The notes: generated by a model from the letters alone, not told the origin. Positions 19,125-28,320 are shown, counted from the first letter of the stretch. The stretch is DNA of 64,000 nt from Cognatundibacterium rugosum (GCF_014284365.1 NZ_JACOGG010000015.1:40217-104216); one strand, 5' to 3'. Numbers and translations are program-made.

Positions 19125-19820
19125 CTACTCTACAAACCGTACAAACCCAGAAACCGGCTCCCGCTCTGTCTGCAAGGAATTTTCAGGCTGACTGAGGTCG
19201 GCATAACCTAAGGACATGCCGCACACCAGCATTTCATTTGCTGGCAACGCAAGCTGTTCGCTGATAATTTGATGGTATTGGGTAAAGGCAGCCTGTGGGC
19301 AAGTATCCAAACCACGTGCTTTCGCAGCCAGCATCAGATTTTGCAAAAACATGCCATAGTCCAGCCAGGAACCTTGTTCCAGGATACGGTCTATGGTGAA
19401 AATCAAACCAACGGGGGCATCAAAGAACGTGTAATTGCGTCCATGCTGGGCATGCATACCAGCCTTATTGTCACGTCCTAAACCCAGCAATGCATACAAA
19501 TCCCAACCTACTTTTCGCCGGCGTTCCAGATACGGGCTGGTCCATTGTAAAGGATAGTAGTGATATTCCTCAGTATGCGGAGCAGCCGGGTTCGGATGAT
19601 CATGTGCTTGCAAAATTTTCTGTGACAGCTGATTTTTCTTTTCACCGGTCAGCACATAGACTTTCCAGGGCTGAGTATTGGTGCCAGACGGCGCACGTGC
19701 CGCCACACTGAACAAGTCCTGCAGCAGTTCGGCGGAGACAGGATCAGGTAAATAGGCACGCACAGAATGGCGCGCAATGATGAGTTGGTCTACCGCTTGC
19801 TGCAATTCAGTGGGTGTCAT
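19125..19820 (-). CDS. Nitroreductase family protein
   Basis: 231 residues from ATG 19820, which lies inside the end of the thioesterase gene (14-bp overlap). The FMN-binding RHSVRAY near the N-terminus and [18 protein letters not shown] are typical of NfnB/BluB-like nitroreductases. The C-terminal [14 protein letters not shown] block (here [11 protein letters not shown]) is also present. Such enzymes reduce nitroaromatics, quinones or enones with NAD(P)H; the natural substrate is unknown. An in-frame GTG at 19829 is a possible alternative start. Confidence 0.88.
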   Translation of the reverse strand: MTPTELQQAVDQLIIARHSVRAYLPDPVSAELLQDLFSVAARAPSGTNTQPWKVYVLTGEKKNQLSQKILQAHDHPNPAAPHTEEYHYYPLQWTSPYLERRRKVGWDLYALLGLGRDNKAGMHAQHGRNYTFFDAPVGLIFTIDRILEQGSWLDYGMFLQNLMLAAKARGLDTCPQAAFTQYHQIISEQLALPANEMLVCGMSLGYADLSQPENSLQTEREPVSGFVRFVE

Positions 19821-20274
19821 CAGAATCACTCAGAATAAAAGTTAATACAGATCTTAGCTCGCCAGGTAACGGAACCGGGCGCCGCTCCTGCCTGTCCACA
19901 TAGACATGGATAAAATGTCCTTGCGCAGAAGCGACCTGCTCATCGTTACGGAATATACCCAACTCATAACGGACACTGGTGTTTCCCAAGCGACTGACCG
20001 CAAATCCTACCGTCACCTCATCAGGAAACGCAATCGGTGCGAAGTAATTACAATGGGTTTCTATGACCAGCCCTATCACCTGGCCATGCTCAGTATCCAA
20101 CACCTGCTCACTGATCAGATACTGGTTGACTGCCGTATCAAACCAACTGTAATACGTCACATTATTGACATGACCGTACACATCATTATCCATCCAACGG
20201 GTTGTGAGTGTATAGAAACGCTTGAAATCCCTGCGAGTCTTAATGCTATTTTTTACAGGTGCATTTGAATTCAT
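19807..20274 (-). CDS. Acyl-CoA thioesterase, hot-dog (4HBT) family
   Basis: 155 residues from ATG 20274 (MNSNAPVKN). The hot-dog signature is [20 protein letters not shown], with the catalytic Asp and the HVNN turn of 4-hydroxybenzoyl-CoA/YbgC-like thioesterases. The enzyme should hydrolyse acyl-CoA; chain-length preference cannot be read. It overlaps the nitroreductase gene by 14 bp, so the two form a coupled pair. A non-ATG upstream extension exists in frame but has no better ribosome site. Confidence 0.85.
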   Translation of the reverse strand: MNSNAPVKNSIKTRRDFKRFYTLTTRWMDNDVYGHVNNVTYYSWFDTAVNQYLISEQVLDTEHGQVIGLVIETHCNYFAPIAFPDEVTVGFAVSRLGNTSVRYELGIFRNDEQVASAQGHFIHVYVDRQERRPVPLPGELRSVLTFILSDSDDTH

Positions 20275-20421
20275 GAATGGAAATTCCAGAAAGAAACACT
20301 CACAAAAAGTGTAACACAAACCCTGCTTTCATCGTCCAGTCACATAGCCAGTTCAGAATCTCCCAGGCAACATATCCCTCAGCCATAGAGGCTCCGGCTT
20401 CAGCCACTGTGTATGTTTGAG

Positions 20422-20449
20422 TTGCCAAACATATTTATTTCATTATAAT
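20422..20449 (+). promoter_or_regulatory. Sigma-70-like promoter for the phasin gene
   Basis: TTGCCA (20422-20427) and TATAAT (20444-20449) are spaced by 16 bp. They lie about 90 bp before the phasin ATG, which has a perfect AAGGAG ribosome site (20526-20531). Confidence 0.6.
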
Positions 20450-20537
20450 CAACTTATTGCAGCGCACAATTTATGTGGATTCCCTGCAATATCTCATCTG
20501 ACTTCATTCATGCACGACCTTTTTCAAGGAGATTCCT

Positions 20538-21110
20538 ATGTTTTCAGTACCTGAACAATTCTCAGCGGCAACTAAAGCAAATCTGGATGCACAATTCGCA
20601 TTATTCTCCACCATCAGTGCAAAAACACTCGAAAGTGTTGAAAAACTGGCCGAGCTGAATTTGAATGCAGTAAAAAGTACACTGGAAGAAGCCACTGCCA
20701 CAACCCGCCAGTTATTGTCTGCAAAAGATGCACAGGAATTCATACAACTCAGCAGTGCACAATTGCAACCGAATGCAGAAAAATTCCTGTCTTACAGCCG
20801 CCACCTGGGAAATATTGCGTCATCTGCTCAGGCTGAGCTTTCCCGCGCAACGGAAATACAGCTCAACGAAAATAAGCGTAAAGTAGTCAGCCTGTTGGAA
20901 GATGTAACGAAAGATGCTCCTGCCGGAACCGAGCAGATTGTTGCGGCGATCAAAACTGCCATCAACAACTCTCATGCCAGCCTGGAGCAAATCAATAAAT
21001 CAGGTAAGCAAACTGTCGAGGCACTGGAAGCCAACCTCAACACAGTAGTAACACAACTGGTGCAAGCGAGCGAGAAAGCTATTCCAACCAAGGCAAGTAC
21101 AAAAAAATAA
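20538..21110 (+). CDS. phaP: Phasin (PHA granule-associated protein)
   Basis: 190 residues, mostly amphipathic helix, beginning MFSVPEQFSAATKANLDAQF, a typical Phasin_2 family start. Ser/Ala/Gln/Glu-rich heptads continue and the C-terminus is Lys-rich (TKASTKK). Phasins coat polyhydroxyalkanoate granules and control their size and number. The gene has its own promoter, a strong AAGGAG site and a terminator just downstream, fitting high monocistronic expression. No PHA synthase gene is in the window. Confidence 0.93.
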   Translation: MFSVPEQFSAATKANLDAQFALFSTISAKTLESVEKLAELNLNAVKSTLEEATATTRQLLSAKDAQEFIQLSSAQLQPNAEKFLSYSRHLGNIASSAQAELSRATEIQLNENKRKVVSLLEDVTKDAPAGTEQIVAAIKTAINNSHASLEQINKSGKQTVEALEANLNTVVTQLVQASEKAIPTKASTKK

Positions 21111-21129
21111 TTGATAGTCGATAGCAGAT

Positions 21130-21163
21130 AAAAAAAAACCCGCTTCAATAGCGGGTTTTTTTA
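21130..21163. terminator. Terminator after the phasin gene
   Basis: AACCCGCT-TCAAT-AGCGGGTT, flanked by A and T tracts, forms a bidirectional rho-independent terminator between phaP (plus) and livF (minus). Confidence 0.85.
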
Positions 21164-21188
21164 TCAGTTTAATTCACTATACAGAAAA

Positions 21189-21914
21189 TTAACCTTCTCC
21201 CAGATAAGCCGCCTGAACCTTAGGATCATCCAGCATATCTTTCGCATTTCCGCTCATGGTAATCAAACCGGAATCCATCACATAACCACGATGTGCGGCT
21301 TGTAACGCGAGCTTCGCGTTTTGCTCAACCAGCAAAATAGTCACACCTTGAGCCGAGACATTGCGAATCACTTCAAAGATTTTCTCGACCATGATAGGCG
21401 ACAAGCCCATAGATGGCTCATCCAGTAACAGCAGATTAGGATGACTCATCAGCGCACGCGCCATTGCCAGCATCTGTTGTTCACCACCCGACAGGGTTCC
21501 GGCTAATTGTGCTGAACGCTCCTTCAGACGTGGGAACACAGCATACCATTTGTCGATGTCAGCCGCGATACCGCCTTTATCATTGCGTGTGTACGCACCC
21601 ATCATCAGATTTTCGTGGATGGTCATACGCGTAAACACGCCACGGCCTTCCGGTACCATGGCCAGGTGCTCAGTGACCAGTTCGAAGGAGTTTTTACTGC
21701 GGATAGAGCCTCCCATGTACAGGATCTCACCCTCAACCTTGCAGCTTGGTAAAGTACCTGTGATGGCCTTCAAGGTCGTTGTTTTACCCGCTCCGTTAGC
21801 GCCAATCAGGGTGATCAGTTCGCCCTTATTGACGACCAGATCGATTCCCTTAACTGCCTTAATTCCGCCATAAGCCACTTTGAGCTGTTGGACTTTCAAT
21901 ACATTTTCAACCAT
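21189..21914 (-). CDS. livF: Branched-chain amino-acid ABC transporter ATPase LivF
   Basis: 241 residues. Walker A is GANGAGKTT, the signature LSGGEQQMLAMARALM and Walker B LLLLDEPSMGL. The LAMVPEGRGVF block is diagnostic for LivF. It energises uptake of Leu/Ile/Val (or related amides) with LivG through LivH/LivM. ATG 21914 shares a base with the livG stop (TAATG). It is the last gene of livHMGF. Confidence 0.95.
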   Translation of the reverse strand: MVENVLKVQQLKVAYGGIKAVKGIDLVVNKGELITLIGANGAGKTTTLKAITGTLPSCKVEGEILYMGGSIRSKNSFELVTEHLAMVPEGRGVFTRMTIHENLMMGAYTRNDKGGIAADIDKWYAVFPRLKERSAQLAGTLSGGEQQMLAMARALMSHPNLLLLDEPSMGLSPIMVEKIFEVIRNVSAQGVTILLVEQNAKLALQAAHRGYVMDSGLITMSGNAKDMLDDPKVQAAYLGEG

Positions 21915-22684
21915 TAGTGTCCACCTCCCAAATAGGCTTCGATCACAGCCGGATTTTTCTGAATATCTGCAGGAACACCTTCTGCAATTGGTTTGCCGTA
22001 ATCGAGTACAGTCAGGCGATCACACAAACCCATCATCAGTTTGACATCGTGTTCAATCAGCAGGATCGTTTTACCTTCAGCCTTAATCTTGACCAACAGC
22101 TCACGTAAAGCCAGCTTTTCAGTCGCATTCATACCAGCGGCAGGCTCGTCCAATGCAAGCAGCTTAGGATCAGTCGCCAGTGCACGTGCGATTTCCAGAC
22201 GACGCTGATCGCCGTAAGACAGGAATTTAGAGGTGCGGTCAGCAAACTGACCGATACCAACGAAGTCCAGTAATTCCTGCGCACGCTGGCGAATTTCTGC
22301 CTCTTCCTTACGTGCAGCCGCATGGTGAAAAACAGCACCAAACACACCTTGATGAGTACGCACATGACGTCCTACCATCACGTTTTCCAAGGCAGTCATT
22401 TCGCCAAACAAGCGGATATTCTGAAATGTACGTGCAATCCCCGCTTTGGCCACTTCATGCGGTGCGGACGGTGAATATGGCTTACCGTCCAACTCAAAAC
22501 TACCGGTATCAGGTTGATACAATCCGGTAATTACGTTAAAGAAGGTTGTCTTACCTGCACCATTCGGTCCGATCAGGCCATAAATCTGACCTTTTTTAAT
22601 ATGAATACCGACATTGGATAAGGCTTGCAGCCCGCCGAAGCGCTTATTTGCGCCTTCAATTTTTAAGATAGTCTGTTCAGTCAT
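21914..22684 (-). CDS. livG: Branched-chain amino-acid ABC transporter ATPase LivG
   Basis: 256 residues. Walker A is GPNGAGKTTFFNVITG, the signature LSYGDQRRLEIARAL and Walker B LLALDEPAAGMN. The AGIARTFQNIRLF block is typical of LivG. ATG 22684 has AAGGA 8 nt upstream; the codon before it is an in-frame GTG. It starts 11 bp after livM and is coupled to livF. Confidence 0.95.
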   Translation of the reverse strand: MTEQTILKIEGANKRFGGLQALSNVGIHIKKGQIYGLIGPNGAGKTTFFNVITGLYQPDTGSFELDGKPYSPSAPHEVAKAGIARTFQNIRLFGEMTALENVMVGRHVRTHQGVFGAVFHHAAARKEEAEIRQRAQELLDFVGIGQFADRTSKFLSYGDQRRLEIARALATDPKLLALDEPAAGMNATEKLALRELLVKIKAEGKTILLIEHDVKLMMGLCDRLTVLDYGKPIAEGVPADIQKNPAVIEAYLGGGH

Positions 22685-22695
22685 CACATTTGTCC

Positions 22696-23877
22696 TTACG
22701 CTGTGGCATCATTGGTTTTACCAATCTTGTCTTCATGCTTAGGTGCTGGCCACAATCCGGCCGGGCGATTCAGCATGACAACTACCATCGTCAGACCATA
22801 TAACAACTGACGCAACACTTCTGCTTCTATCCAGATTTTACCGAACAGCATATTCTGTACAGGCTCAACCACATGACGCAACACCTCTGGCAAGGCAGCA
22901 AGCAACACAGCGCCCAGAATCACGCCAGGAATATGTCCAATACCGCCCAGCACCACCATAGCCAGAATCACGATTGATTCCATCAGTGAGAAAGATTCCG
23001 GTGAAACGAAGCCCTGGAAAGAGCCGAACATAGCGCCTGAAATACCGCCAAACGATGCGCCCATCGAGAAGGCCAACAGTTTGACGTTACGTGTATTGAT
23101 ACCCATGGCTTTGGCAGCAATTTCATCTTCACGGATCGCGACCCAAGCACGTCCAAGACGGGAATTTTGCAAGCGCAGGGAAACAACCACAATAATGATG
23201 CACAGGGTCAGGAACAGGAAGTAATACGCGTTCACGGATGGCATACTAAAGCCAAGGAAACTCACGACACCTGCCTCACCTTGCAGTGACACGCCCATAA
23301 TGCTGACCGGATCCACCATATTGATCCCTTGCGGTCCATTCGTGAAGTTAATCGGTGCATTCATGTTATTCATGAAAATACGGATAATCTCACCAAAACC
23401 CAGCGTGACGATCGCCAGATAATCACCGCGTAGTTTCAGCGTAGGTGCGCCGAGCAAAGCGCCGCACAAGCCTGCAATCAACGCAGCAAACGGGATAATG
23501 ACCCAGACTGACAAATGTATGCCTTTTTGAGCAATTTCAGGTCCGAACAGCGTCACCAATGCATTTCCAAGTGCAGGATAATTCTCCACAAAGGATTCAA
23601 GTATCACAGCAAACTGTGGCGATCCGAAAATCGCAGCCAGATAGGCACCGACAGCATAGAACGCGATATAACCAAGGTCCAGCAAACCTGCAAAGCCAAC
23701 CACAATATTCAGGCCAAGCGCCAGCATAATGTAGAGCAAAGCAAAATCGATAATACGGACCCAGGAATTACCAAAGTTAGCAGCAACAAAAGGAAACAGC
23801 ACCAGCACCAGACCGATCAGGGCGAAACTGGTATAGGCTTTTTTCGGGTTAGCTTTTACATCGAAAATAGTTGACAT
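22696..23877 (-). CDS. livM: Branched-chain amino-acid ABC transporter permease LivM
   Basis: 393 residues with about ten hydrophobic helices. GLNIVVGFAGLLDLGYIAFYAVGAYLAA (residues ~55-82) and TLGFGEIIRIFMNNMN are characteristic of LivM. It forms the transmembrane channel with LivH. The gene starts 11 bp after livH and ends 11 bp before livG. Confidence 0.94.
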   Translation of the reverse strand: MSTIFDVKANPKKAYTSFALIGLVLVLFPFVAANFGNSWVRIIDFALLYIMLALGLNIVVGFAGLLDLGYIAFYAVGAYLAAIFGSPQFAVILESFVENYPALGNALVTLFGPEIAQKGIHLSVWVIIPFAALIAGLCGALLGAPTLKLRGDYLAIVTLGFGEIIRIFMNNMNAPINFTNGPQGINMVDPVSIMGVSLQGEAGVVSFLGFSMPSVNAYYFLFLTLCIIIVVVSLRLQNSRLGRAWVAIREDEIAAKAMGINTRNVKLLAFSMGASFGGISGAMFGSFQGFVSPESFSLMESIVILAMVVLGGIGHIPGVILGAVLLAALPEVLRHVVEPVQNMLFGKIWIEAEVLRQLLYGLTMVVVMLNRPAGLWPAPKHEDKIGKTNDATA

Positions 23878-23888
23878 TGATCTTCTCC

Positions 23889-24818
23889 TTAAGCGCGATC
23901 AGCGACGCGTTCACCCATAATTCCGGATGGACGTAATGTCAGCACAATAATCAAAACAACGAACGCAAAAATGTCCTGGTAATGACTACCCAGCACGCCG
24001 CCAGTCAGATCACCGATATAACCCGCACCCAGGCTTTCAATCAGCCCCAGGATAATGCCACCCACCATCGCGCCATAAATATTACCGATACCGCCTAAAA
24101 CCGCAGCTGAAAATGCTTTCAGGCCAGGTACAAAGCCCATTGCAAACTGTGCGGAAGAATAGTTAGCGGCCCACATCACGCCTGCAATCGCTGCCAGTGC
24201 TGCACCGATAGCAAAGGTGGCCACGATCACATAGTTGGAATTCACTCCCATCAAACCGGCAACACGTGGATTTTCTGCCGTTGCGCGCATCGCGCGTCCC
24301 ATTTTGGTTTTTTCAACCAGCAGAACCAGACCAAGCATCGCCAGTGTCGCCAGTATCAGTAACAGTATCTGCGTCTGCGAAATAACAGCACCACCGATTT
24401 GAACCGGTATCGTGGGCATCACGGATGGGAAAGGGATAGGGCTGCGGCCCCAAATCATCATGGCAAATGTCTGTACCAGGATGGATACACCAATCGCCGT
24501 AATCAGCGGAGCCAACCGCGGAGCATTACGCAAACGACGATAAGCAATACGCTCTATCAGTATATTAACAATGATACAAACGGGAATTGCTCCGATGATT
24601 GCGATGAGCAACATGACAATGCCATGCATTTCAGGCGCAACAACTTGTAATAACTTAATGATACTGAGTCCCGCCATTGCACCGACCATCAATACATCGC
24701 CGTGTGCAAAGTTAATCAGATTTAAAACGCCGTACACCATGGTGTAACCCAGCGCGACCAGGGCATACATACTTCCCAGAACCAGCCCGTTAATCATTTG
24801 TTGGATAAAGGTATCCAT
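23889..24818 (-). CDS. livH: Branched-chain amino-acid ABC transporter permease LivH
   Basis: 309 residues, polytopic. It opens MDTFIQQMINGLVLGSMYAL and continues GYTMVYGVLNLINFAHGDVL, the LivH signature. It is the first structural gene of the liv operon, preceded by the hairpin and the short leader ORF at 24962-25018. The binding protein (LivJ/K) is not encoded in the window and must lie elsewhere. Confidence 0.94.
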   Translation of the reverse strand: MDTFIQQMINGLVLGSMYALVALGYTMVYGVLNLINFAHGDVLMVGAMAGLSIIKLLQVVAPEMHGIVMLLIAIIGAIPVCIIVNILIERIAYRRLRNAPRLAPLITAIGVSILVQTFAMMIWGRSPIPFPSVMPTIPVQIGGAVISQTQILLLILATLAMLGLVLLVEKTKMGRAMRATAENPRVAGLMGVNSNYVIVATFAIGAALAAIAGVMWAANYSSAQFAMGFVPGLKAFSAAVLGGIGNIYGAMVGGIILGLIESLGAGYIGDLTGGVLGSHYQDIFAFVVLIIVLTLRPSGIMGERVADRA

Positions 24819-24919
24819 ATTGGTATCTCTTTCTATGAACGAATCTAAATTTCAACCGAGCCCGATGTTTACATCCAGTAAAGGATAACAAATGGGTCAG
24901 AAAAATCATTCCCGATAAC

Positions 24920-24950
24920 AAAAAACGGCACCCGTCATACGGTGTGCCGC
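24920..24950 (-). terminator. Terminator-like hairpin (candidate attenuator) in the liv leader
   Basis: On the minus strand CGGCAC pairs with GTGCCG, and the inner ACGG pairs with CCGT around a 3-nt loop with one bulged base; a run of six or more T follows. It lies 11 bp after the leader ORF stop and about 100 bp before livH, inside the presumed transcript. That is the position of an attenuator rather than an end-of-operon terminator. Confidence 0.65.
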
Positions 24951-24961
24951 TTTCAACTCCG

Positions 24962-25018
24962 TTATCCGGAAAGGCGTGTCTTCATATCAGGAGTAACAAT
25001 ATTGCGTGTGATGCACAT
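24962..25018 (-). CDS. Short leader peptide ORF upstream of livHMGF
   Basis: The 18-residue ORF MCITRNIVTPDMKTRLSG has GAGGAGAG placed 7 nt before its ATG, the strongest ribosome site in the region. It is followed at once by the terminator-like hairpin. It contains two Ile, one Val and one Leu codon. Nothing proves that it is translated. The combination of a good ribosome site, tiny ORF and intrinsic hairpin ahead of an amino-acid transporter fits a leader peptide controlling readthrough. I do not recognise the peptide. Confidence 0.5.
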   Translation of the reverse strand: MCITRNIVTPDMKTRLSG

Positions 25019-25098
25019 GATAAAACTCTCCTCTGCAACTTTTGGTAAAAGCTTTTCTAATATTTCGACTTCTTATATACGCCAATGAAGTGGGCGCG

Positions 25099-25104
25099 AT
25101 TATA
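25099..25104 (-). promoter_or_regulatory. Candidate -10 element for the liv leader transcript
   Basis: A perfect TATAAT on the minus strand lies about 80 bp before the leader ATG. A good -35 at 17 bp is not obvious, so the promoter may depend on an activator. Confidence 0.4.
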
Positions 25105-25322
25105 CATAGGCAACTTCTCAAGACAGTGGTATAAAAACCACCCCTGCCTACGTATTTTCCACAAACCCATTATTTAAGCATACACCTTTATCAATTTCAC
25201 AAACAGTCAAATTGATTTGCGGGCTCATCTTAAACACGAATTCGCTAAATAAAATATCGAAAACCAAGACAAAACAGATTTTTATCAAAACAGATTACAA
25301 ATTTTTATGCTTGCAGCCTGAC

Positions 25323-26264
25323 TCAGACTTCTTGCGCAACGCTTAAACCCTTAGGCATAGGGAAAGTAACGTTTTCTTCTACCCCCTCCAGCGCACGAAC
25401 ACTGCTAGCACCCAGCTCTTTAAGCCGAGCGATCACTTCCTGCACCAACACCTCTGGTGCCGAAGCACCGGCCGTAACACCAATACGCTGCACATTCTCC
25501 AGCCAGGCAGTTTGTATTTGCCCCGCATTGTCGACCATGTAAGCGGCCGCACCGATTTTCTCAGCCACTTCACGCAAGCGGTTGGAATTAGAACTGTTGG
25601 GACTGCCCACCACAATCACCAGCTCGACCTGCGGTGCCATGAATTTGACCGCTTGCTGACGATTCGTGGTGGCGTAACAAATATCACCTTTTTTGGGTTC
25701 ACTGATGGCTGGAAAACGTTGCTTAAGTGCCGCAATAATGTCAGCCGTATCGTCCACCGACAAAGTGGTTTGCGATACATAAGCCAGCATCTCAGGATTG
25801 GCGACTTGCAGGGTCACCACATCGGCCACCGTTTCAACCAAATACATCCCCTCCTCTGTCTGCCCCATCGTACCTTCGACTTCCGGGTGACCATCGTGGC
25901 CGATCATGATGATCTCGCGGCCTTCCTTGCGCATTTTGATGACTTCCATATGAACCTTGGTCACCAACGGGCAAGTTGCATCAAACACTGTCACACCACG
26001 TTGCTCAGCCTCCTTGCGCACCGCTTGCGAAACACCATGTGCAGAAAAAATCAAGGTATTTCCTGCTGGAACATCTTCCAGATTTTCTATAAAAATAGCG
26101 CCTTTCTCACGCAAATCATTGACGACAAAAGCGTTATGCACTATTTCATGTCTGACGTAGATAGGTGCGCCAAACTGCTTCAAAGCGCGCTCTACAATTT
26201 CAATCGCGCGATCAACACCCGCACAGAATCCACGCGGCTGCGCCAGTAAAATTTCTTTATCCAT
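25323..26264 (-). CDS. ispH: 4-hydroxy-3-methylbut-2-enyl diphosphate reductase
   Basis: 313 residues. The three Fe-S cysteines lie in [15 protein letters not shown] (Cys14), [15 protein letters not shown] and [11 protein letters not shown], and the substrate motif SNSSNSNRL is present. IspH makes IPP and DMAPP in the last step of the MEP isoprenoid pathway. The gene starts 1 bp after fkpB, so the two form an operon, as is common in proteobacteria. Confidence 0.96.
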   Translation of the reverse strand: MDKEILLAQPRGFCAGVDRAIEIVERALKQFGAPIYVRHEIVHNAFVVNDLREKGAIFIENLEDVPAGNTLIFSAHGVSQAVRKEAEQRGVTVFDATCPLVTKVHMEVIKMRKEGREIIMIGHDGHPEVEGTMGQTEEGMYLVETVADVVTLQVANPEMLAYVSQTTLSVDDTADIIAALKQRFPAISEPKKGDICYATTNRQQAVKFMAPQVELVIVVGSPNSSNSNRLREVAEKIGAAAYMVDNAGQIQTAWLENVQRIGVTAGASAPEVLVQEVIARLKELGASSVRALEGVEENVTFPMPKGLSVAQEV

Positions 26265-26265
26265 C

Positions 26266-26721
26266 TTACAAAATTCCTATGATGCGGGTTTCAAACAACA
26301 GGGTTTGTCCTGCCAGCGGATGGTTAAAATCAAATATATAGCCTTGCTCATCCTTCGCCTTGAGTATGCCGGCAAACCGCCCACCAGACGGTGCGGCAAA
26401 CTCGACCAGGTCGCCCACGACATATTGTTCACCAAAAGCGGAATTTTCACGCAAAGTGGCTTCAGATACGCGTTGTATCAGCTCGGGATTACGCGGACCA
26501 AACGCTTGCTCAGGCGGCAATTCACGTGTGGTATGTGAGCCCTCCGGCAAGCCCAGTAAGGCTTTTTCTAACTCTGGGGCAAGTTGCCCCATACCCATTT
26601 GCAAAGTCGCGGGACTTTCATCGAAGGTGCTGATAATATTTTCACCATCCAGACTGGCGAGACGGTAATGCAAAGTCAGGTAGGAGTCAGGATGAACTAA
26701 AGGTAGAGCTGGATTCGTCAT
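26266..26721 (-). CDS. fkpB: FKBP-type peptidyl-prolyl isomerase (SlpA/FkpB-like)
   Basis: 151 residues. The FKBP/SlyD-type half-domain is visible: [19 protein letters not shown], then [14 protein letters not shown], with the inserted flap [13 protein letters not shown] and the C-terminal [17 protein letters not shown]. It lacks a signal peptide and the metal-binding tail of SlyD. It should act as a cytoplasmic folding catalyst or chaperone. It is the upstream partner of ispH. Confidence 0.92.
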   Translation of the reverse strand: MTNPALPLVHPDSYLTLHYRLASLDGENIISTFDESPATLQMGMGQLAPELEKALLGLPEGSHTTRELPPEQAFGPRNPELIQRVSEATLRENSAFGEQYVVGDLVEFAAPSGGRFAGILKAKDEQGYIFDFNHPLAGQTLLFETRIIGIL

Positions 26722-26808
26722 GATTTCAGGCTTTCACTAATAAGCCGCTATTGTAAGCCAGCTTTCAGCGATACAAGTTTTTCTCAAACATAAGCAGGAG
26801 TCCGGGTA

Positions 26809-27483
26809 ATGGCAATTCATGACTGGCCTGAAGATGATCGCCCCAGAGAACGCCTGATTAAGTCGGGTGCCAGCGCCTTGTCTGACGCTGAACTGCTGGC
26901 CGTCTTTCTGCGCACCGGTGTGAAGGGTAAGAGTGCAGTGGATCTGGGCAGACAGATGCTGCAAGAGTTTGGCTCTTTATCCAAACTGTTTGGTGCCGGT
27001 ATCAATGACTTCTCGCGTATCCATGGTTTAGGCTCGGCAAAATACGCACAATTACAAGCCGTACTGGAACTCGCGAAAAGAGCCATTTGTGAAGAAGTCA
27101 GGCAAGCTGATATTCTGCATTCGCCCCAGGCTGTGAGGCAATATCTGCAGTTAATGTTAGGGGGCCGCGCTTACGAATCCTTTGCCGTATTATTTCTGGA
27201 TGTTAAAAACCGTCTGCTTAGTAGCGAAGAATTATTTCGCGGCACCCTGGATCAGGCCAGTGTTTATCCAAGAGAAGTGCTGAAATCCGCACTCAAACAC
27301 AATGCAGCCTCTGTGATACTGGCGCACAACCATCCCTCAGGCGCCTGTGAGCCCAGCAATGCGGACCGGCAACTGACCAGTAAACTACAACAGGCACTAC
27401 AGTTGGTCGATATCCGTGTTTTAGACCACTTTATCGTAGCAAACCCACATGTTTACTCATTTGCAGAGCACGGTTTACTATGA
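26809..27483 (+). CDS. radC: RadC/YeeS family JAB-domain protein
   Basis: 224 residues. An N-terminal helix-hairpin-helix part ([20 protein letters not shown]) precedes a JAB/MPN metal-binding domain with [15 protein letters not shown] (HxH...D). Despite the name, a direct role in DNA repair has not been confirmed for the family. It is divergent from fkpB and lies directly upstream of rpmB and rpmG, a common proteobacterial order. Confidence 0.93.
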   Translation: MAIHDWPEDDRPRERLIKSGASALSDAELLAVFLRTGVKGKSAVDLGRQMLQEFGSLSKLFGAGINDFSRIHGLGSAKYAQLQAVLELAKRAICEEVRQADILHSPQAVRQYLQLMLGGRAYESFAVLFLDVKNRLLSSEELFRGTLDQASVYPREVLKSALKHNAASVILAHNHPSGACEPSNADRQLTSKLQQALQLVDIRVLDHFIVANPHVYSFAEHGLL

Positions 27484-27540
27484 AATTTTAAATTGTTAAA
27501 TTTAAAAAAATCAAAAGACACAATTGTTTTTCACAAGTCG

Positions 27541-27569
27541 TTGATATTTCACGATTTTTTGTATACACT
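27541..27569 (+). promoter_or_regulatory. Candidate promoter of rpmB-rpmG
   Basis: TTGATA (27541-27546) and TACACT (27564-27569) are spaced by 17 bp. They lie about 40 bp before the rpmB start, which has AAGGAG at 27598-27603. Confidence 0.5.
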
Positions 27570-27609
27570 CTCATTTTTTCCAATTTCGGAAACTATTAAG
27601 GAGTTAATC

Positions 27610-27846
27610 ATGGCACGTGTCTGCCAAGTGACTGGGAAGGGGCCAATGGTTGGCAACAACGTTTCCCACGCTAACAACAAAACTAAACGTCGCTTTTTGC
27701 CTAACCTGCAAAATCGTCGCTTTTTCGTAGAATCAGAAAACCGTTGGGTTTCTCTGCGTTTGTCTAACGCTGGTTTGCGCGTCATTGACAAAGTCGGCAT
27801 CGATGCCGTTTTGGCTGACCTGCGTGCTCGCGGCGAAAAAGTTTAA
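27610..27846 (+). CDS. rpmB: 50S ribosomal protein L28
   Basis: 78 residues beginning [20 protein letters not shown], with [20 protein letters not shown] and [13 protein letters not shown], which are diagnostic of L28. The true start is ATG 27610 behind AAGGAG. A longer open frame reaches back to 27493 but has no coding character. It lies 25 bp before rpmG. Confidence 0.97.
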   Translation: MARVCQVTGKGPMVGNNVSHANNKTKRRFLPNLQNRRFFVESENRWVSLRLSNAGLRVIDKVGIDAVLADLRARGEKV

Positions 27847-27871
27847 GCTAAACTATTGTTAGGAAAAAATC

Positions 27872-28039
27872 ATGGCTAAATCTGGTCGCGACAAAATCAA
27901 GCTGGAATCTACTGCCGGCACTGGTCACTTCTACACAACCTCCAAAAACAAGCGCACTATGCCTGAAAAAATGGAGATCATGAAGTTTGATCCTAAAGCA
28001 CGTAAGCACGTTATCTATAAAGAAACAAAAATCAAGTAA
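27872..28039 (+). CDS. rpmG: 50S ribosomal protein L33
   Basis: 55 residues beginning [20 protein letters not shown] and ending [14 protein letters not shown], a typical L33. It lacks the paired CxxC motifs, so it is the zinc-free form. It follows rpmB behind AGGAAAAAATC and ends before the terminator at 28063-28093. Confidence 0.97.
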   Translation: MAKSGRDKIKLESTAGTGHFYTTSKNKRTMPEKMEIMKFDPKARKHVIYKETKIK

Positions 28040-28062
28040 TTTTTGCTTCGCTTGTAACGTCA

Positions 28063-28093
28063 AAAAAGCCCTGCCCTGCAGGGCTTTTTCTTT
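28063..28093 (+). terminator. Terminator after rpmG
   Basis: GCCCTG and CAGGGC around a 5-nt loop, with an A-tract before and TTTTTCTTTT after. Confidence 0.85.
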
Positions 28094-28261
28094 TGATAAA
28101 TTAGCGCTGATATCCAGGTTTGGTATGTGGCTTGAATGTGCCACTTTGGTCGCTGGTTCGTCAGTGTTGGGATCACGTGCAAACCGTTTAATCGGAAGTC
28201 CATAAGCTGACATCTCGTTCCGCCCCCAGCTGAACACCGGGTAAGTATTTGCTGTACAAAT
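28094..28261. other. Intergenic stretch between two terminators
   Basis: About 170 bp between the rpmG terminator and the desaturase terminator. A minus-strand open frame covers it (MSAYGLPIKRFARDPNTDEP at its start), but this frame continues through a terminator and antisense to rpmG. I see no convincing gene. Confidence 0.4.
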
Positions 28262-28310
28262 GTCTGGAATAAAAAAAACGACGCCTGAGCGTCGTTTTTT
28301 TATTCCAGAT
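28262..28310. terminator. Long, nearly perfect palindromic terminator
   Basis: The arms TCTGGAATA-(A7)-CGACGC and GCGTCG-(T7)-ATTCCAGA pair around CTGA with a single bulged A. It can end the desaturase transcript (minus) and anything arriving on the plus strand. Confidence 0.85.
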
Positions 28311-28320
28311 CAATCCAGAC

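Larger units (their letters stand above)
24819..25322. promoter_or_regulatory. 504-bp leader/control region between livH and ispH
   Basis: On the minus strand this holds, in order, a TATAAT -10 (25099-25104), a ribosome site and 18-codon ORF (24962-25018), and a terminator-like hairpin (24920-24950). About 100 bp then remain before livH. The part from 25105 to 25322 is AT-rich. It includes TTTTCCACA (25155-25163) and CCCATTATTTAAGCA (25166-25180), which resemble parts of the 40.6-41.5 kb repeats. No further gene is visible. Confidence 0.6.

Noticed and set aside
27848..28237. 129-residue minus-strand frame between the desaturase and rpmG (begins MFSWGRNEMSAYGLPIKRFA)
   Set aside because: It runs through the rpmG terminator and antisense to rpmG, and lies after a strong terminator. 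The first 45 residues look somewhat protein-like, so a relic gene is possible but not supported.
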